8,908 nt of DNA from Anaerolineae bacterium (GCA_028284565.1 JANQRM010000253.1:1-8908); one strand, 5' to 3'. Shown: positions 1 through 6,430, counted from the stretch's first letter. The notes: generated from the sequence alone by a model not told the origin. Numbers and translations are program-made.

Positions 1-300
1 CACGCCTTGTCCGTTGGATTCGAGGACTTTTGGAACCCATGCGAGACCAAATTCTGCCCCACCGGATGCAACGACCTGTTGGGGTACGATTTCAACTGCG
101 CCTTCGAGGATGGTAACATCCAGCCCTTCTTCTTCATAGAAGCCTTGATCCACTGCCGCATAATATCCGGCAAATTGGGATTGGGCGACCCACTGTAGTT
201 GTAAACGGATCGGAATTAAATCATCTTGAGCAACCAAACTGCTGACAGACAACGCTGTCACCAGCAATGCTAGAATGATGAGCAAGCTCAATTTTTTCAT
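1..300 (-). CDS. NMT1/THI5-like ABC transporter substrate-binding protein (3' part missing, cut by window edge)
   Basis: The minus-strand frame opens at ATG 300-298 and runs without a stop to base 1, giving the first 100 residues. Residues 1-25 form a signal peptide: MKK, a long Leu/Ile/Val/Ala core, then SLVAQD, with likely cleavage after SLVA. The mature start carries the family signature: LQW-x-x-Q-x-QFAGYY at about 34-46, then DQGFYEEEGLDV at about 49-60, then VVASGGAEFGLAW at about 76-88. NMT1/THI5-type binding proteins of this kind deliver pyrimidine/thiamine precursors, riboflavin (RibY), nitrate, sulfonates or related small molecules to an ABC permease. The visible part does not settle the ligand. 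The start is supported by GGAGG 8 nt upstream. There is no lipobox cysteine. The permease and ATPase genes would be expected to the left, outside the window. It is transcribed divergently from the 7-TM gene at 428. Confidence 0.88.
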   Translation of the reverse strand, partial: MKKLSLLIILALLVTALSVSSLVAQDDLIPIRLQLQWVAQSQFAGYYAAVDQGFYEEEGLDVTILEGAVEIVPQQVVASGGAEFGLAWVPKVLESNGQGV

Positions 301-308
301 GTGTACTG

Positions 309-313
309 CCTCC
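309..313 (-). promoter_or_regulatory. Strong Shine-Dalgarno of the substrate-binding protein gene
   Basis: Read on the minus strand this is GGAGG, within GATGGAGG, 8 nt before ATG 300-298. It is the best ribosome binding site in the window and fixes the start of the binding-protein gene. Confidence 0.8.
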
Positions 314-336
314 ATCTAAAAGTGTATTTTTATATC

Positions 337-351
337 TTGGGCATTTCCCAA
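337..351. promoter_or_regulatory. Perfect dyad TTGGG-N5-CCCAA, candidate operator in a divergent spacer
   Basis: TTGGGCATTTCCCAA is a perfect 5-bp inverted repeat with a 5-nt centre. It lies 36 bp upstream of the binding-protein start. Two candidate minus-strand promoters place it in a regulatory position. One has a TATAAA -10 (plus 328-333), which puts the dyad over the spacer/-35 region. The other has TTGCAA (378-383) and TACGAT (plus 356-361) 16 bp apart, which puts the dyad at the transcription start. It could equally be a short mRNA hairpin. No regulator gene is visible nearby, so the operator role is inference. Confidence 0.35.
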
Positions 352-415
352 CCCTATCGTAACGTAATCCGTCAGTTTTGCAACTTATCGCTAACCGATT
401 CAGCGCAAAGTCGGC

Positions 416-421
416 TAGAAT
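416..421 (+). promoter_or_regulatory. Candidate -10 element (TAGAAT) for a leaderless transcript of the 7-TM gene
   Basis: TAGAAT sits at -12 to -7 relative to the A of the ATG at 428, exactly where a -10 hexamer would place transcription start on the start codon. No Shine-Dalgarno sequence is visible in the preceding 20 nt and there is no convincing -35. Leaderless genes with a TANNNT box at this distance are well known in Actinobacteria and Deinococcus. Applying that pattern here is inference. Confidence 0.4.
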
Positions 422-427
422 AGACTT

Positions 428-1621
428 ATGGCACAACTACCGCTTTTGCAAATCATCACCTATTGTCTTGCCCTGTGGATGGGAAGCTATCTCATTGCGC
501 GTCATCATCAAAATCGTGGGATGGTTTACGCTGGGTTGGGACTGCTAGCGTATGCGGTTGGTTTGGAAATTGATACACTTTGGGTGGGCTCTCCACAGGC
601 AGAGATTACCTTAAGTCTGCAATCCTTGCGCGCTTGGGTGATTCTGCTTCCAGCGATATTCTGGCTCCTTGCGATTCGTCAATTGGTGCTGGCGTATCGT
701 GATGACGCACTTCCTTCTCAACCGCGTGTCTTAGCACTGACGGCTTCTATCTTCTTTGCGTTGGGGATTGCCCTATTGATTTTGCCCCAATCCATAATCT
801 CAACCGATTTGGCAGTGGTGGCAGTGGGCTTTGATTTGTTGCTCTTGGGTTATGCGATAGCTGGCTTGGATGCTTATCATGAAGGTGAATCCTTATTGCC
901 TGATTTTCTGCGGTCATTGGGTGCATCAACCTTTCTCGTCAGTCTCTTCGGTATTCAGATAATTTTGGTAATGGCGATTGAAGGCTCGCGTTTTAGCCTG
1001 TTGTTCTTGTTGATGATGGTGGTCTCGACCATCATTCTGCTTCAAACCTTCTCTGAACCGTTACAACGTTTGTGGGATCGCTTTATCTATCCCGAAAAGC
1101 GACAAACAGAGCGCGCACAATATCGTAGCATAGCGATGGCTGTGGGACGTGCCGATGATTCCCTTGATGTGTCATCCATGGATGAGAAGGAGTTCATCCG
1201 ATTGACCCGACGTGCCCTAAGTCATCTGGGTGATTTAAGTCGGCTGGCATCGAGTCCCTTAATCCAGTTGCCGATTATCACCGAACGCCTAATTGAAAGA
1301 AATCAAACCGATAGTACGCTGGCTCGCGCGAATGAATTGAAGTCCCTGTTGACGGAGCTGATTGAGCATCTCAAACCGTTGGATAATGGACATGTCCGTA
1401 CAACAGATGAATGGCGATATTACAATGCACTCTATTATCCCTATGTGATGGGATTACGTCCCTATAGCCACCGCACCATTCATGATGACCTTGATTCAGA
1501 GACAGAGACTATCCTCAGTTGGTTCCAGACGATGGTTCCAGAGCGAACCTTGCACAATTGGCAGAATGCCGCCGCGAAACTGATTGCTCAGGAATTGCGG
1601 GAGCGAGAGTCGGGTGTTTAG
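428..1621 (+). CDS. Seven-TM membrane protein with an unrecognised cytoplasmic C-terminal domain
   Basis: The 397 residues fall into two halves. Residues 1-210 hold about seven hydrophobic helices (roughly 5-23, 32-52, 68-90, 103-120, 125-147, 162-184, 187-207), a layout like the 7-TM sensor modules placed before histidine kinases. Residues 211-397 are soluble and mostly helical: WDRFIYPEKRQ just after the last TM, an Arg/Leu-rich stretch (FIRLTRRALSHLGDLSRL, about 256-273), a Leu-rich helix (ANELKSLLTELIEHLKP, about 301-317), an aromatic patch (EWRYYNALYYPYVMGLRPYS, 328-347) and an HTH-like tail (PERTLHNWQNAAAKLIAQEL, 371-390). No HisKA/HATPase, GGDEF or kinase motif is present, so it is not a complete two-component sensor. 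I do not recognise the C-terminal family. A membrane-bound sensor/regulator is the best guess. ATG 428 is chosen because it includes the first TM; the next in-frame ATG (479) would remove much of it. No terminator hairpin follows. Confidence 0.85.
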   Translation: MAQLPLLQIITYCLALWMGSYLIARHHQNRGMVYAGLGLLAYAVGLEIDTLWVGSPQAEITLSLQSLRAWVILLPAIFWLLAIRQLVLAYRDDALPSQPRVLALTASIFFALGIALLILPQSIISTDLAVVAVGFDLLLLGYAIAGLDAYHEGESLLPDFLRSLGASTFLVSLFGIQIILVMAIEGSRFSLLFLLMMVVSTIILLQTFSEPLQRLWDRFIYPEKRQTERAQYRSIAMAVGRADDSLDVSSMDEKEFIRLTRRALSHLGDLSRLASSPLIQLPIITERLIERNQTDSTLARANELKSLLTELIEHLKPLDNGHVRTTDEWRYYNALYYPYVMGLRPYSHRTIHDDLDSETETILSWFQTMVPERTLHNWQNAAAKLIAQELRERESGV

Positions 1622-1774
1622 TTGTTAGTGATTGATTGTTAGTTTTTTCCCTTTGTTTGAATTGGGTTTGCGTTTCATATATTGTAATGTTTCCCGTCGC
1701 ACGGAACTATATTGTTTTCGACGGTTGGCAGGCGCGTTCCCGTCGTCACAACGGATAAAGTTAGAATTGGGTCT

Positions 1775-1843
1775 AATTAGCGTTTTAGGTTGTTAGCATT
1801 GTAGCCAGTCAGTATGTCATTGTTTCAGCAATTTAGCGTTTAG
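1775..1843. repeat. Imperfect short direct repeat (AATTAGCGTTTTAG / AATTTAGCGTTTAG)
   Basis: Two near-identical 14-15 nt copies occur at 1775-1789 and 1830-1843, 55 bp apart start to start. Both are followed within about 20 bp by a TTGTTA motif. They lie in non-coding DNA. Function is unknown, and they may be degenerate remains or chance in AT-rich sequence. Confidence 0.3.
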
Positions 1844-1925
1844 ATATTTGGATTGTTAAGGTGTGGTTGATCGATTGCGACAGTTTACCCTATCACAGAA
1901 TGGGGTGTTGTGCGGTTAGAATTTA

Positions 1926-1939
1926 CGAACATTTGTTCA
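1926..1939. promoter_or_regulatory. LexA (SOS box)-like palindrome CGAACATTTGTTCA
   Basis: The core GAACA-TT-TGTTC (1927-1938) is a perfect inverted repeat, and the flanks extend it to 18 bp (TA...TA) with one mismatched pair. It fits the GAAC-N4-GTTC LexA operator known from Firmicutes and Actinobacteria (CGAACATATGTTCG type), differing at two positions. It lies 107 bp upstream of the ATG at 2046. A loose promoter (TTGTTC at 1933-1938, TATATC at 1955-1960, 16 bp apart) would overlap it, so a bound repressor would block initiation. LexA control is inference from this one site. Confidence 0.45.
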
Positions 1940-1959
1940 TATACCTTAAATAAGTATAT
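1939..1959. repeat. AT-rich inverted repeat ATATAC-N9-GTATAT
   Basis: Arms ATATAC (1939-1944) and GTATAT (1954-1959) are perfectly complementary around a 9-nt centre. The repeat directly abuts the LexA-like palindrome and probably overlaps the -10 region of the promoter for the gene at 2046. It could be part of a compound operator or simply AT-rich promoter DNA. Confidence 0.3.
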
Positions 1960-2045
1960 CATGTGAAGTTCGTTTATCAGATTTCTTATTTTTTGCGACT
2001 CTGTTTTAGGTAGGAATTTCTTAGATGTAGGGTGTATATAGAGAT

Positions 2046-2516
2046 ATGATGAAAAAGAAACAACATCTCGGACACACTAGATTCTTTCTTGCCTTTGTTG
2101 CAATTGCGTTTGTGATTGGAGTGACACTCTGTACTATCAGTATTATGCGCCAAATATCCTTACCCAATCGGAGTTCAGACTTTTGCACAGAGGGCGATCC
2201 AATATATCAAAGGATATTGGAACAACTTGAGATTTGGGATGATGTTTTCCCCAATTCATATCAAGGTATTGATTCAAATCTTGTCTCGATATTTGATGTT
2301 GAAGGACAAAATCGCCGTTACACAGCAAATTCAAATTTTGATACGGATAACAATGAACTTGTTGTATTTGTCTCAACTAAATCAGGGTGGCCAAATACCA
2401 GACAAGGAGCAAGGGGTTACCTCTATATCCCATCAGGCTTGCCTCCATCAGGTGATTGGAATACCCGCTTTGATACAAATTTGCTTTCCAATTTGATCTA
2501 CTGCTACACAACTTAG
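2046..2516 (+). CDS. Orphan single-pass membrane or secreted protein, function unknown
   Basis: The 156-residue protein starts MMKKKQH and has one hydrophobic segment (about 13-34), so it is a signal anchor or uncleaved signal peptide with a short basic cytoplasmic tail. Residues 38-156 would lie outside the membrane. They are rich in Asn, Asp, Ser and Tyr and lack recognisable motifs. One Cys near residue 47 (SSDFC) and one four residues from the end (IYCYTT) could form a disulfide closing the domain. The codons look more AT-rich than in the genes around it, which suggests a different origin. The start is ATG 2046 or the adjacent ATG 2049; only a weak GAG precedes them. It ends convergently with the kinase gene and the two stop codons overlap. 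It may be controlled by the LexA-like site upstream. I do not recognise the family; it is real but unassigned. Confidence 0.65.
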   Translation: MMKKKQHLGHTRFFLAFVAIAFVIGVTLCTISIMRQISLPNRSSDFCTEGDPIYQRILEQLEIWDDVFPNSYQGIDSNLVSIFDVEGQNRRYTANSNFDTDNNELVVFVSTKSGWPNTRQGARGYLYIPSGLPPSGDWNTRFDTNLLSNLIYCYTT

Positions 2517-5500
2517 GATGCGACGATTTGCTGGATGTAGGCCTCTAGGTCCATGGAGCGACCGGTTTCGATGGCTCGTCCGGCAACATCGGCGGGCAGT
2601 TTGGCGATTGCTTGGTCGCGGATGCTTTCTGCTTTGTTCATAAGCATCGTGATATAGCCTGCGGGATATTGAAGCACCTGTGAGACCAACACTAAAGCCT
2701 CTTCTGCGTCACCTGTCATGAGGCACAAATCAGCATAACTGACTAAAAGATAGAGTGCCATCTCTAAGGATTGGAGGCGGTTGACCAATTCAAAGCCTTG
2801 ATGAAGATAGCTCTTGGCTTCATCAAAACGCCCCTGTTGCAACACAGCATCGCCTAAACCTGCGAGTGATTGCGCGACGACGAATTGATTTTGAATCTCT
2901 TGGGCGAGTGTGAGGGCTTCTCTAAAGGTACGCTCTGCTTCTACTAAATCACCCTTTGATTGATGTGCCATGCCCAAGCCCATCAGTGAATAGGCGAGAC
3001 CCGGTCTATCGCCAATCGTTTTGCGGATATGCATGCCTTCTGCATGATATTTTTCGGCTTTTTCGAGATTGCCCATATTAAAATTGACGTGCGCTAAATC
3101 GGTAAGGGAGTCCGCGATTTCGCGTTGATTGCCCAGTGTTTCACGGATATTAAGACTCTCTTGATAACACTTTTCGGCTTCCTCATAATCACCTGTATTC
3201 ATAGCAGAGTTGCCCAAGGTACTCAGGGCGTGTCCCATGCCGGCTTTGTCACCAATCTCCCGATAGAGGTCATAGGCTTTTTGGAAGATGTTGTGTGCGC
3301 CGACATAATTGCCCATGCGGAACATCACACCGCCCAGATTGTTTAGAGAGAAACCCATCCCACGGAGTTGTCGATATTGATTGAAGATGTCGTAGGCTTT
3401 TTGGAAAAGGTCTTGAGCATGATTGAGATCGCCCATTTCACGAGAGATTTCGCCCAGATTATTGTAACCAAAGGCGCGACCCGATGGTGAGGCTTTATCC
3501 TCTGGCGTGGTGAGGGTTTGCTCATAGATTTTGCGGGCTTCGTCATAATTGCCAATGAGATATTCGGCATAGCCTAGATTGCCCATGGAGAAGAACCATG
3601 CAGTCAAATTGACATCGCCATCCTCTGGCTTAGGAGAGCGTTCAAGGGCTTGGCGGGCGGTTTCGGCTGAGTCGCTGTAGAGTCCCATCATCATTTGGGC
3701 ATAACTGACATTGTTAAGCGCATAGCTTTGCTCGATGGGATTGCCATTTGCTTCAAAAAAGTCACTGGCGAGTTGAGCCTGTTCCCATACTCGTTCATAA
3801 TCGCCCAAGCGACCTGCCAGCCAGACTTCGCGTAAGCGTGCACGCCAATAGACTCTGGTATTCCCTTGCCCATCAGCAGTGAGGGCATCACACAACTCAC
3901 TGAAGACACGCACACTCTCACGGAGCATACTACGCCCCTGATAGAAGAGCATCATGGGGTGCAATACTTGGTCGAGGGCATCCCACTGCTTTTCATTCAC
4001 CGCCCAATGCCATGCCGCGCGGATGTTGTCGAGTTCTTCATCAATTTTATCGAGCGCAGAGATTTCATTCTTCGTGTTGAAGACGCTTTCTAGCTTTTTG
4101 GCGAAGTTACAATAGTAATCGGCATGGGCTTTTGCCATCTCGTAACGCATGGAATCATCGTTGAGCTGGGCTTCGGCATATTGATGTAGCAGGTTTTGGG
4201 TCTGATAGCGCCCATTAGGTTGGCGTACTAAGAAGGACTTGTTGACTAAGGAAGTCAGACTGCGGAGGGAAGCATTAGCGATTTTCTGTGCCGCTTCACG
4301 GACGAACCCGCCACGGAAGACGGATAATTTTAGTAAAATCTCACGTTCATCATCACTTAGCAGATTCCATGAATAATCGAAGACGGCGCGTAAACTGCGA
4401 TGTCGTTCAGGTACATCACGCAAGTCGGTTTCGAGGAAGTCGATGCTTTGCTCGATTTCGTCAGCAATCTCTTCTACAGAGAGCATTTCGAGCCAACCGG
4501 CGGCGAGTTCGATCCCCAAAGGCAAGCCGTAGACGAGGTTGATGATTTTGCAGACATCGGAGGCGTTGGACTCAGTGATTTCAAAGTCGGGGGCGACCCG
4601 ATGCGCGCTATGGAGGAAGAGTTCTGTTGCGGGATATTCAGCAAGTCGTTCGTCAGATGCCCCTTTCGGTGGCAGGATCATATGGTCGATTTCATAGAGA
4701 TGTTCGCCACGTAGACGCAGACGTTCGCGCGAGGTGATGATAATCGTCACATTGGAGGCATTGGAGAGAATATCCCCGATAATATCTGCACCACTGGCGA
4801 GATGTTCAAAGTTATCGACAACAATCATCAGATTCTTCTCGCTGAGATATTGGCGGAGTTGCACCTGAGGCGGTTCGCTCCCACCAAAGGCAAAGTGTAG
4901 ATGCTCGGCAATGGTGGAGACGATAACTTCCGTATCTTCTACAGGAGCAAGAGGAACAAAGAACACGCCATCTTCAAACTTGTCTGTATGTCGCTCGGCT
5001 GATGCGATAGCGATGCGTGTCTTGCCGATTCCACCGGGACCTAGGAGCGTAATCAAGCGGACTTCAGAGTCTTCGATGAGTTTGTCAAGTTCCGACAGCT
5101 CGCTGTCTCTTCCGACAAAAGCGGTAGGCGGTGAGGGAAGGTTATTGCGTGCTGGCAGGACAACGGTTTGGGGTGCATCGGCTACAGCAGGTTGTGGAGT
5201 TGGGGTATTAAAACGTCCACTCGTATCGGCAACAACCGCTTGCATGGAACTGGTATTGCCTCGAATAATCGACTCCAGTTCTGCACCAATCAAGCGCACA
5301 CTGGGAATGCGGGCATGACGGTCTTTTTGTAACATGCGATAGACCAAATCCACCAATGCAGTTGGGGCTTCGGGACGGAGTGTTTCTAAATCGGGAATGG
5401 GTTTGGTCATGATTGAGGTGATGAGGGGACCGGGATCGCGTTCTGGGAAGGGACGTTCTCCGGTGAGCATCTCGAAGAGCATCACGCCAAATGCCCAAAT

Positions 5501-6082
5501 GTCAGTGCGCGCATCAAGCGATTCGCCATGCAAGGCTTCTGGACTTATATACGACAGTGTTCCGACGACCATGCCCGATTGCGTCACTTGCGTATCGCCA
5601 ACTCGTGCCATCCCAAAGTCAGTTAGACGCGGTGTACCATCTTCGGCAATCAACACATTGGCAGGTTTGATGTCACGATGCAGAATATCAAGACGGTGCG
5701 CGCGCGTAAGAGCATCGGCTAAATCTAACGCAATATAGAGTGTCCTTTGCATCGAGAGCTTGGGAGTCTCTTCGAGCAAATCGAGGAGCGAGCCACCCTG
5801 TACATATTCCATCACCAGATAATGCAAATCGCCTTGTTGTTCGCTAGCGAGCATCTTGACGATATTGGGGTGATTTAACTTCCGCAGAGCTTCACCTTCG
5901 AGTTGGAAGCGACGCACAATGTCGGGGTCGTGTTGCAGGACTTCGGGTTTGGGGAGTTTGACGGCAACAGGAGTCTCACTGCGGACATCACGCCCCATGT
6001 AGACAGTTCCCATTCCGCCCTGACCAATAAATTCTTCTTCGACTTGATAACGGTTTGCAATTAAGCGTGTTTGTGCGGGCAT
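2513..6082 (-). CDS. Ser/Thr protein kinase - STAND ATPase - TPR signalling protein
   Basis: The 1189-residue protein has three parts. (1) An intact Hanks-type kinase domain spans about 12-275: Gly loop GQGGMG 20-25, Lys42, Glu62, HRDIKPAN 135-142, DFG 155-157, SPE 180-182 and Asp194. Thr164, Thr167 and Thr175 in the activation segment are candidate autophosphorylation sites. (2) A Pro-rich linker (about 290-320) leads to a STAND/NB-ARC-like ATPase: FVGRDSEL 322-329, Walker A GPGGIGKT 348-355, Walker B LMIVVD 418-423, TSRE 450-453, GLPLGIELAA 519-528, then a winged-helix region to about 625. (3) About nine TPRs run from 788 to 1138. There is no TM segment or PASTA domain, so the protein is cytosolic. 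It should phosphorylate partners when ligand binding by the TPRs opens the ATPase switch; this is known for STAND proteins generally and inferred here. ATG 6082-6080 is preceded by AGAGG at 6 nt. It is divergent from the paralogous membrane pair. Confidence 0.93.
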   Translation of the reverse strand: MPAQTRLIANRYQVEEEFIGQGGMGTVYMGRDVRSETPVAVKLPKPEVLQHDPDIVRRFQLEGEALRKLNHPNIVKMLASEQQGDLHYLVMEYVQGGSLLDLLEETPKLSMQRTLYIALDLADALTRAHRLDILHRDIKPANVLIAEDGTPRLTDFGMARVGDTQVTQSGMVVGTLSYISPEALHGESLDARTDIWAFGVMLFEMLTGERPFPERDPGPLITSIMTKPIPDLETLRPEAPTALVDLVYRMLQKDRHARIPSVRLIGAELESIIRGNTSSMQAVVADTSGRFNTPTPQPAVADAPQTVVLPARNNLPSPPTAFVGRDSELSELDKLIEDSEVRLITLLGPGGIGKTRIAIASAERHTDKFEDGVFFVPLAPVEDTEVIVSTIAEHLHFAFGGSEPPQVQLRQYLSEKNLMIVVDNFEHLASGADIIGDILSNASNVTIIITSRERLRLRGEHLYEIDHMILPPKGASDERLAEYPATELFLHSAHRVAPDFEITESNASDVCKIINLVYGLPLGIELAAGWLEMLSVEEIADEIEQSIDFLETDLRDVPERHRSLRAVFDYSWNLLSDDEREILLKLSVFRGGFVREAAQKIANASLRSLTSLVNKSFLVRQPNGRYQTQNLLHQYAEAQLNDDSMRYEMAKAHADYYCNFAKKLESVFNTKNEISALDKIDEELDNIRAAWHWAVNEKQWDALDQVLHPMMLFYQGRSMLRESVRVFSELCDALTADGQGNTRVYWRARLREVWLAGRLGDYERVWEQAQLASDFFEANGNPIEQSYALNNVSYAQMMMGLYSDSAETARQALERSPKPEDGDVNLTAWFFSMGNLGYAEYLIGNYDEARKIYEQTLTTPEDKASPSGRAFGYNNLGEISREMGDLNHAQDLFQKAYDIFNQYRQLRGMGFSLNNLGGVMFRMGNYVGAHNIFQKAYDLYREIGDKAGMGHALSTLGNSAMNTGDYEEAEKCYQESLNIRETLGNQREIADSLTDLAHVNFNMGNLEKAEKYHAEGMHIRKTIGDRPGLAYSLMGLGMAHQSKGDLVEAERTFREALTLAQEIQNQFVVAQSLAGLGDAVLQQGRFDEAKSYLHQGFELVNRLQSLEMALYLLVSYADLCLMTGDAEEALVLVSQVLQYPAGYITMLMNKAESIRDQAIAKLPADVAGRAIETGRSMDLEAYIQQIVAS
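2663..3721 (-). repeat. Tandem TPR array with a strict 40-residue (120-bp) period
   Basis: Nine TPR units lie near residues 788, 831, 870, 910, 950, 990, 1030, 1070 and 1110 of the kinase protein. From 870 on, successive units start exactly 40 residues apart, longer than the canonical 34. The consensus is roughly A-SLNNLG-x(6)-GDY-x-EA-x(3)-Y-x-A-L. Adjacent units keep DNA identity: TAGGCTTTTTGGAA occurs at 3273-3286 and again 120 bp away at 3393-3406, encoding FQKAYD twice. This suggests fairly recent unit duplication in what is probably the ligand-sensing surface. Confidence 0.8.
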
Positions 6083-6088
6083 GTCTTG

Positions 6089-6093
6089 CCTCT
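6089..6093 (-). promoter_or_regulatory. Ribosome binding site of the kinase gene
   Basis: On the minus strand this reads AGAGG, 6 nt before ATG 6082-6080. It supports this start, which leaves only 19 residues before the kinase glycine loop, as is usual for Hanks-type kinases. Confidence 0.65.
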
Positions 6094-6142
6094 AAACGTG
6101 TTTTGTTGGTGGTTGTGGATGGCTCAATTATGGACGGTGTGT

Positions 6143-6171
6143 ATTTTACTAGAGTCACTTTTGTAACTGAA
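6143..6171 (-). promoter_or_regulatory. Candidate promoter of the kinase gene
   Basis: On the minus strand TTCAGT (plus 6166-6171) and TAAAAT (plus 6143-6148) are 17 bp apart. Start of transcription would be near 6136, giving a leader of about 54 nt. The -35 match is only 3 of 6, so this is tentative. TAGAAT read on the minus strand around plus 6210-6217 is an alternative -10. Confidence 0.35.
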
Positions 6172-6320
6172 CCTTACCTTGAATCCCATCTGGAACAGAC
6201 TTTCTTATACGATTCTAACGCACAAGTATCATGATGAGCCACTATAATGATTTTACGATATTGTAACCGAAACGTTGTATAAATATTTCAAACCTATTTC
6301 GTATCCTGCTCACCTGATTA

Positions 6321-6350
6321 ATGACTCTTCTCCCACAAGTTTGGTACAAT
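6321..6350 (+). promoter_or_regulatory. Extended -10 promoter of the membrane-protein pair
   Basis: TACAAT (6345-6350) is preceded directly by TGG, an extended -10 (TGn). ATGACT (6321-6326) lies 18 bp upstream as a 4-of-6 -35. The start would fall near 6357, giving a leader of about 79 nt before ATG 6436. A second hexamer, TAGAAT (6350-6355), overlaps it and could shift the start by 5 nt. Confidence 0.5.
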
Positions 6351-6414
6351 AGAATCAAAATACTATCCTGCAACGACCTTGTAGGGTTCGCGTATACGTT
6401 GGAAAGACAAAAAC

Positions 6415-6430
6415 AAGGATTCCTTTGGTG
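6415..6430 (+). promoter_or_regulatory. Unusual translation-initiation region of the first membrane gene
   Basis: The SD-like AAGGA (6415-6419) is the left arm of a perfect AAGGA-T-TCCTT palindrome (6415-6425) and is 16 nt from ATG 6436, too far for normal use. GGTG (6427-6430), 5 nt before the ATG, is the alternative weak SD. The downstream paralogue has AAGG and TTTGGTGAA without the extra bases. Confidence 0.35.

Larger units (their letters stand above)
1622..2045. other. AT-rich gene-free stretch with small repeats
   Basis: No credible ORF or RNA gene is visible in these 424 bp. Visible structure includes a direct repeat of TTGTTAGT (1622-1629, 1636-1643) just after the 7-TM gene, followed by a T6 run (1643-1648) without a hairpin. 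TTCCCGTCG occurs twice (1691-1699, 1737-1745), with the complementary CGACGG between them (1719-1724). A perfect TTAGA-N6-TCTAA dyad lies at 1761-1776. An imperfect direct repeat of AATT(T)AGCGTTTTAG lies at 1775-1789 and 1830-1843. Its right end holds the GAACA/TGTTC palindrome and the likely promoter of the gene at 2046. Confidence 0.6.

Noticed and set aside
301..427. FMN or TPP riboswitch before the NMT1/THI5-like gene
   Set aside because: The spacer is only 127 bp and shared with a divergent gene. None of the conserved helices or core motifs of these riboswitches were seen.
1622..1660. Rho-independent terminator after the 7-TM gene
   Set aside because: A T6 run is present at 1643-1648 but the sequence before it forms no stable stem.
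1622..2045. tRNA or other structured RNA gene
   Set aside because: No cloverleaf, T-loop GTTCRA box or long stem could be found by eye on either strand.
3000..3490. 120-bp periodicity as a CRISPR or satellite array
   Set aside because: The period equals 40 codons in frame with TPR units of an intact gene, with no identical repeats separated by unique spacers.
4911..5318. Open plus-strand frame of 135 codons, and others like it at 4400-4714 and 5397-5738
   Set aside because: They lie antisense inside the intact kinase gene, have Ser/Arg-rich low-quality translations and no ribosome binding sites. They are shadows of the kinase coding frame.
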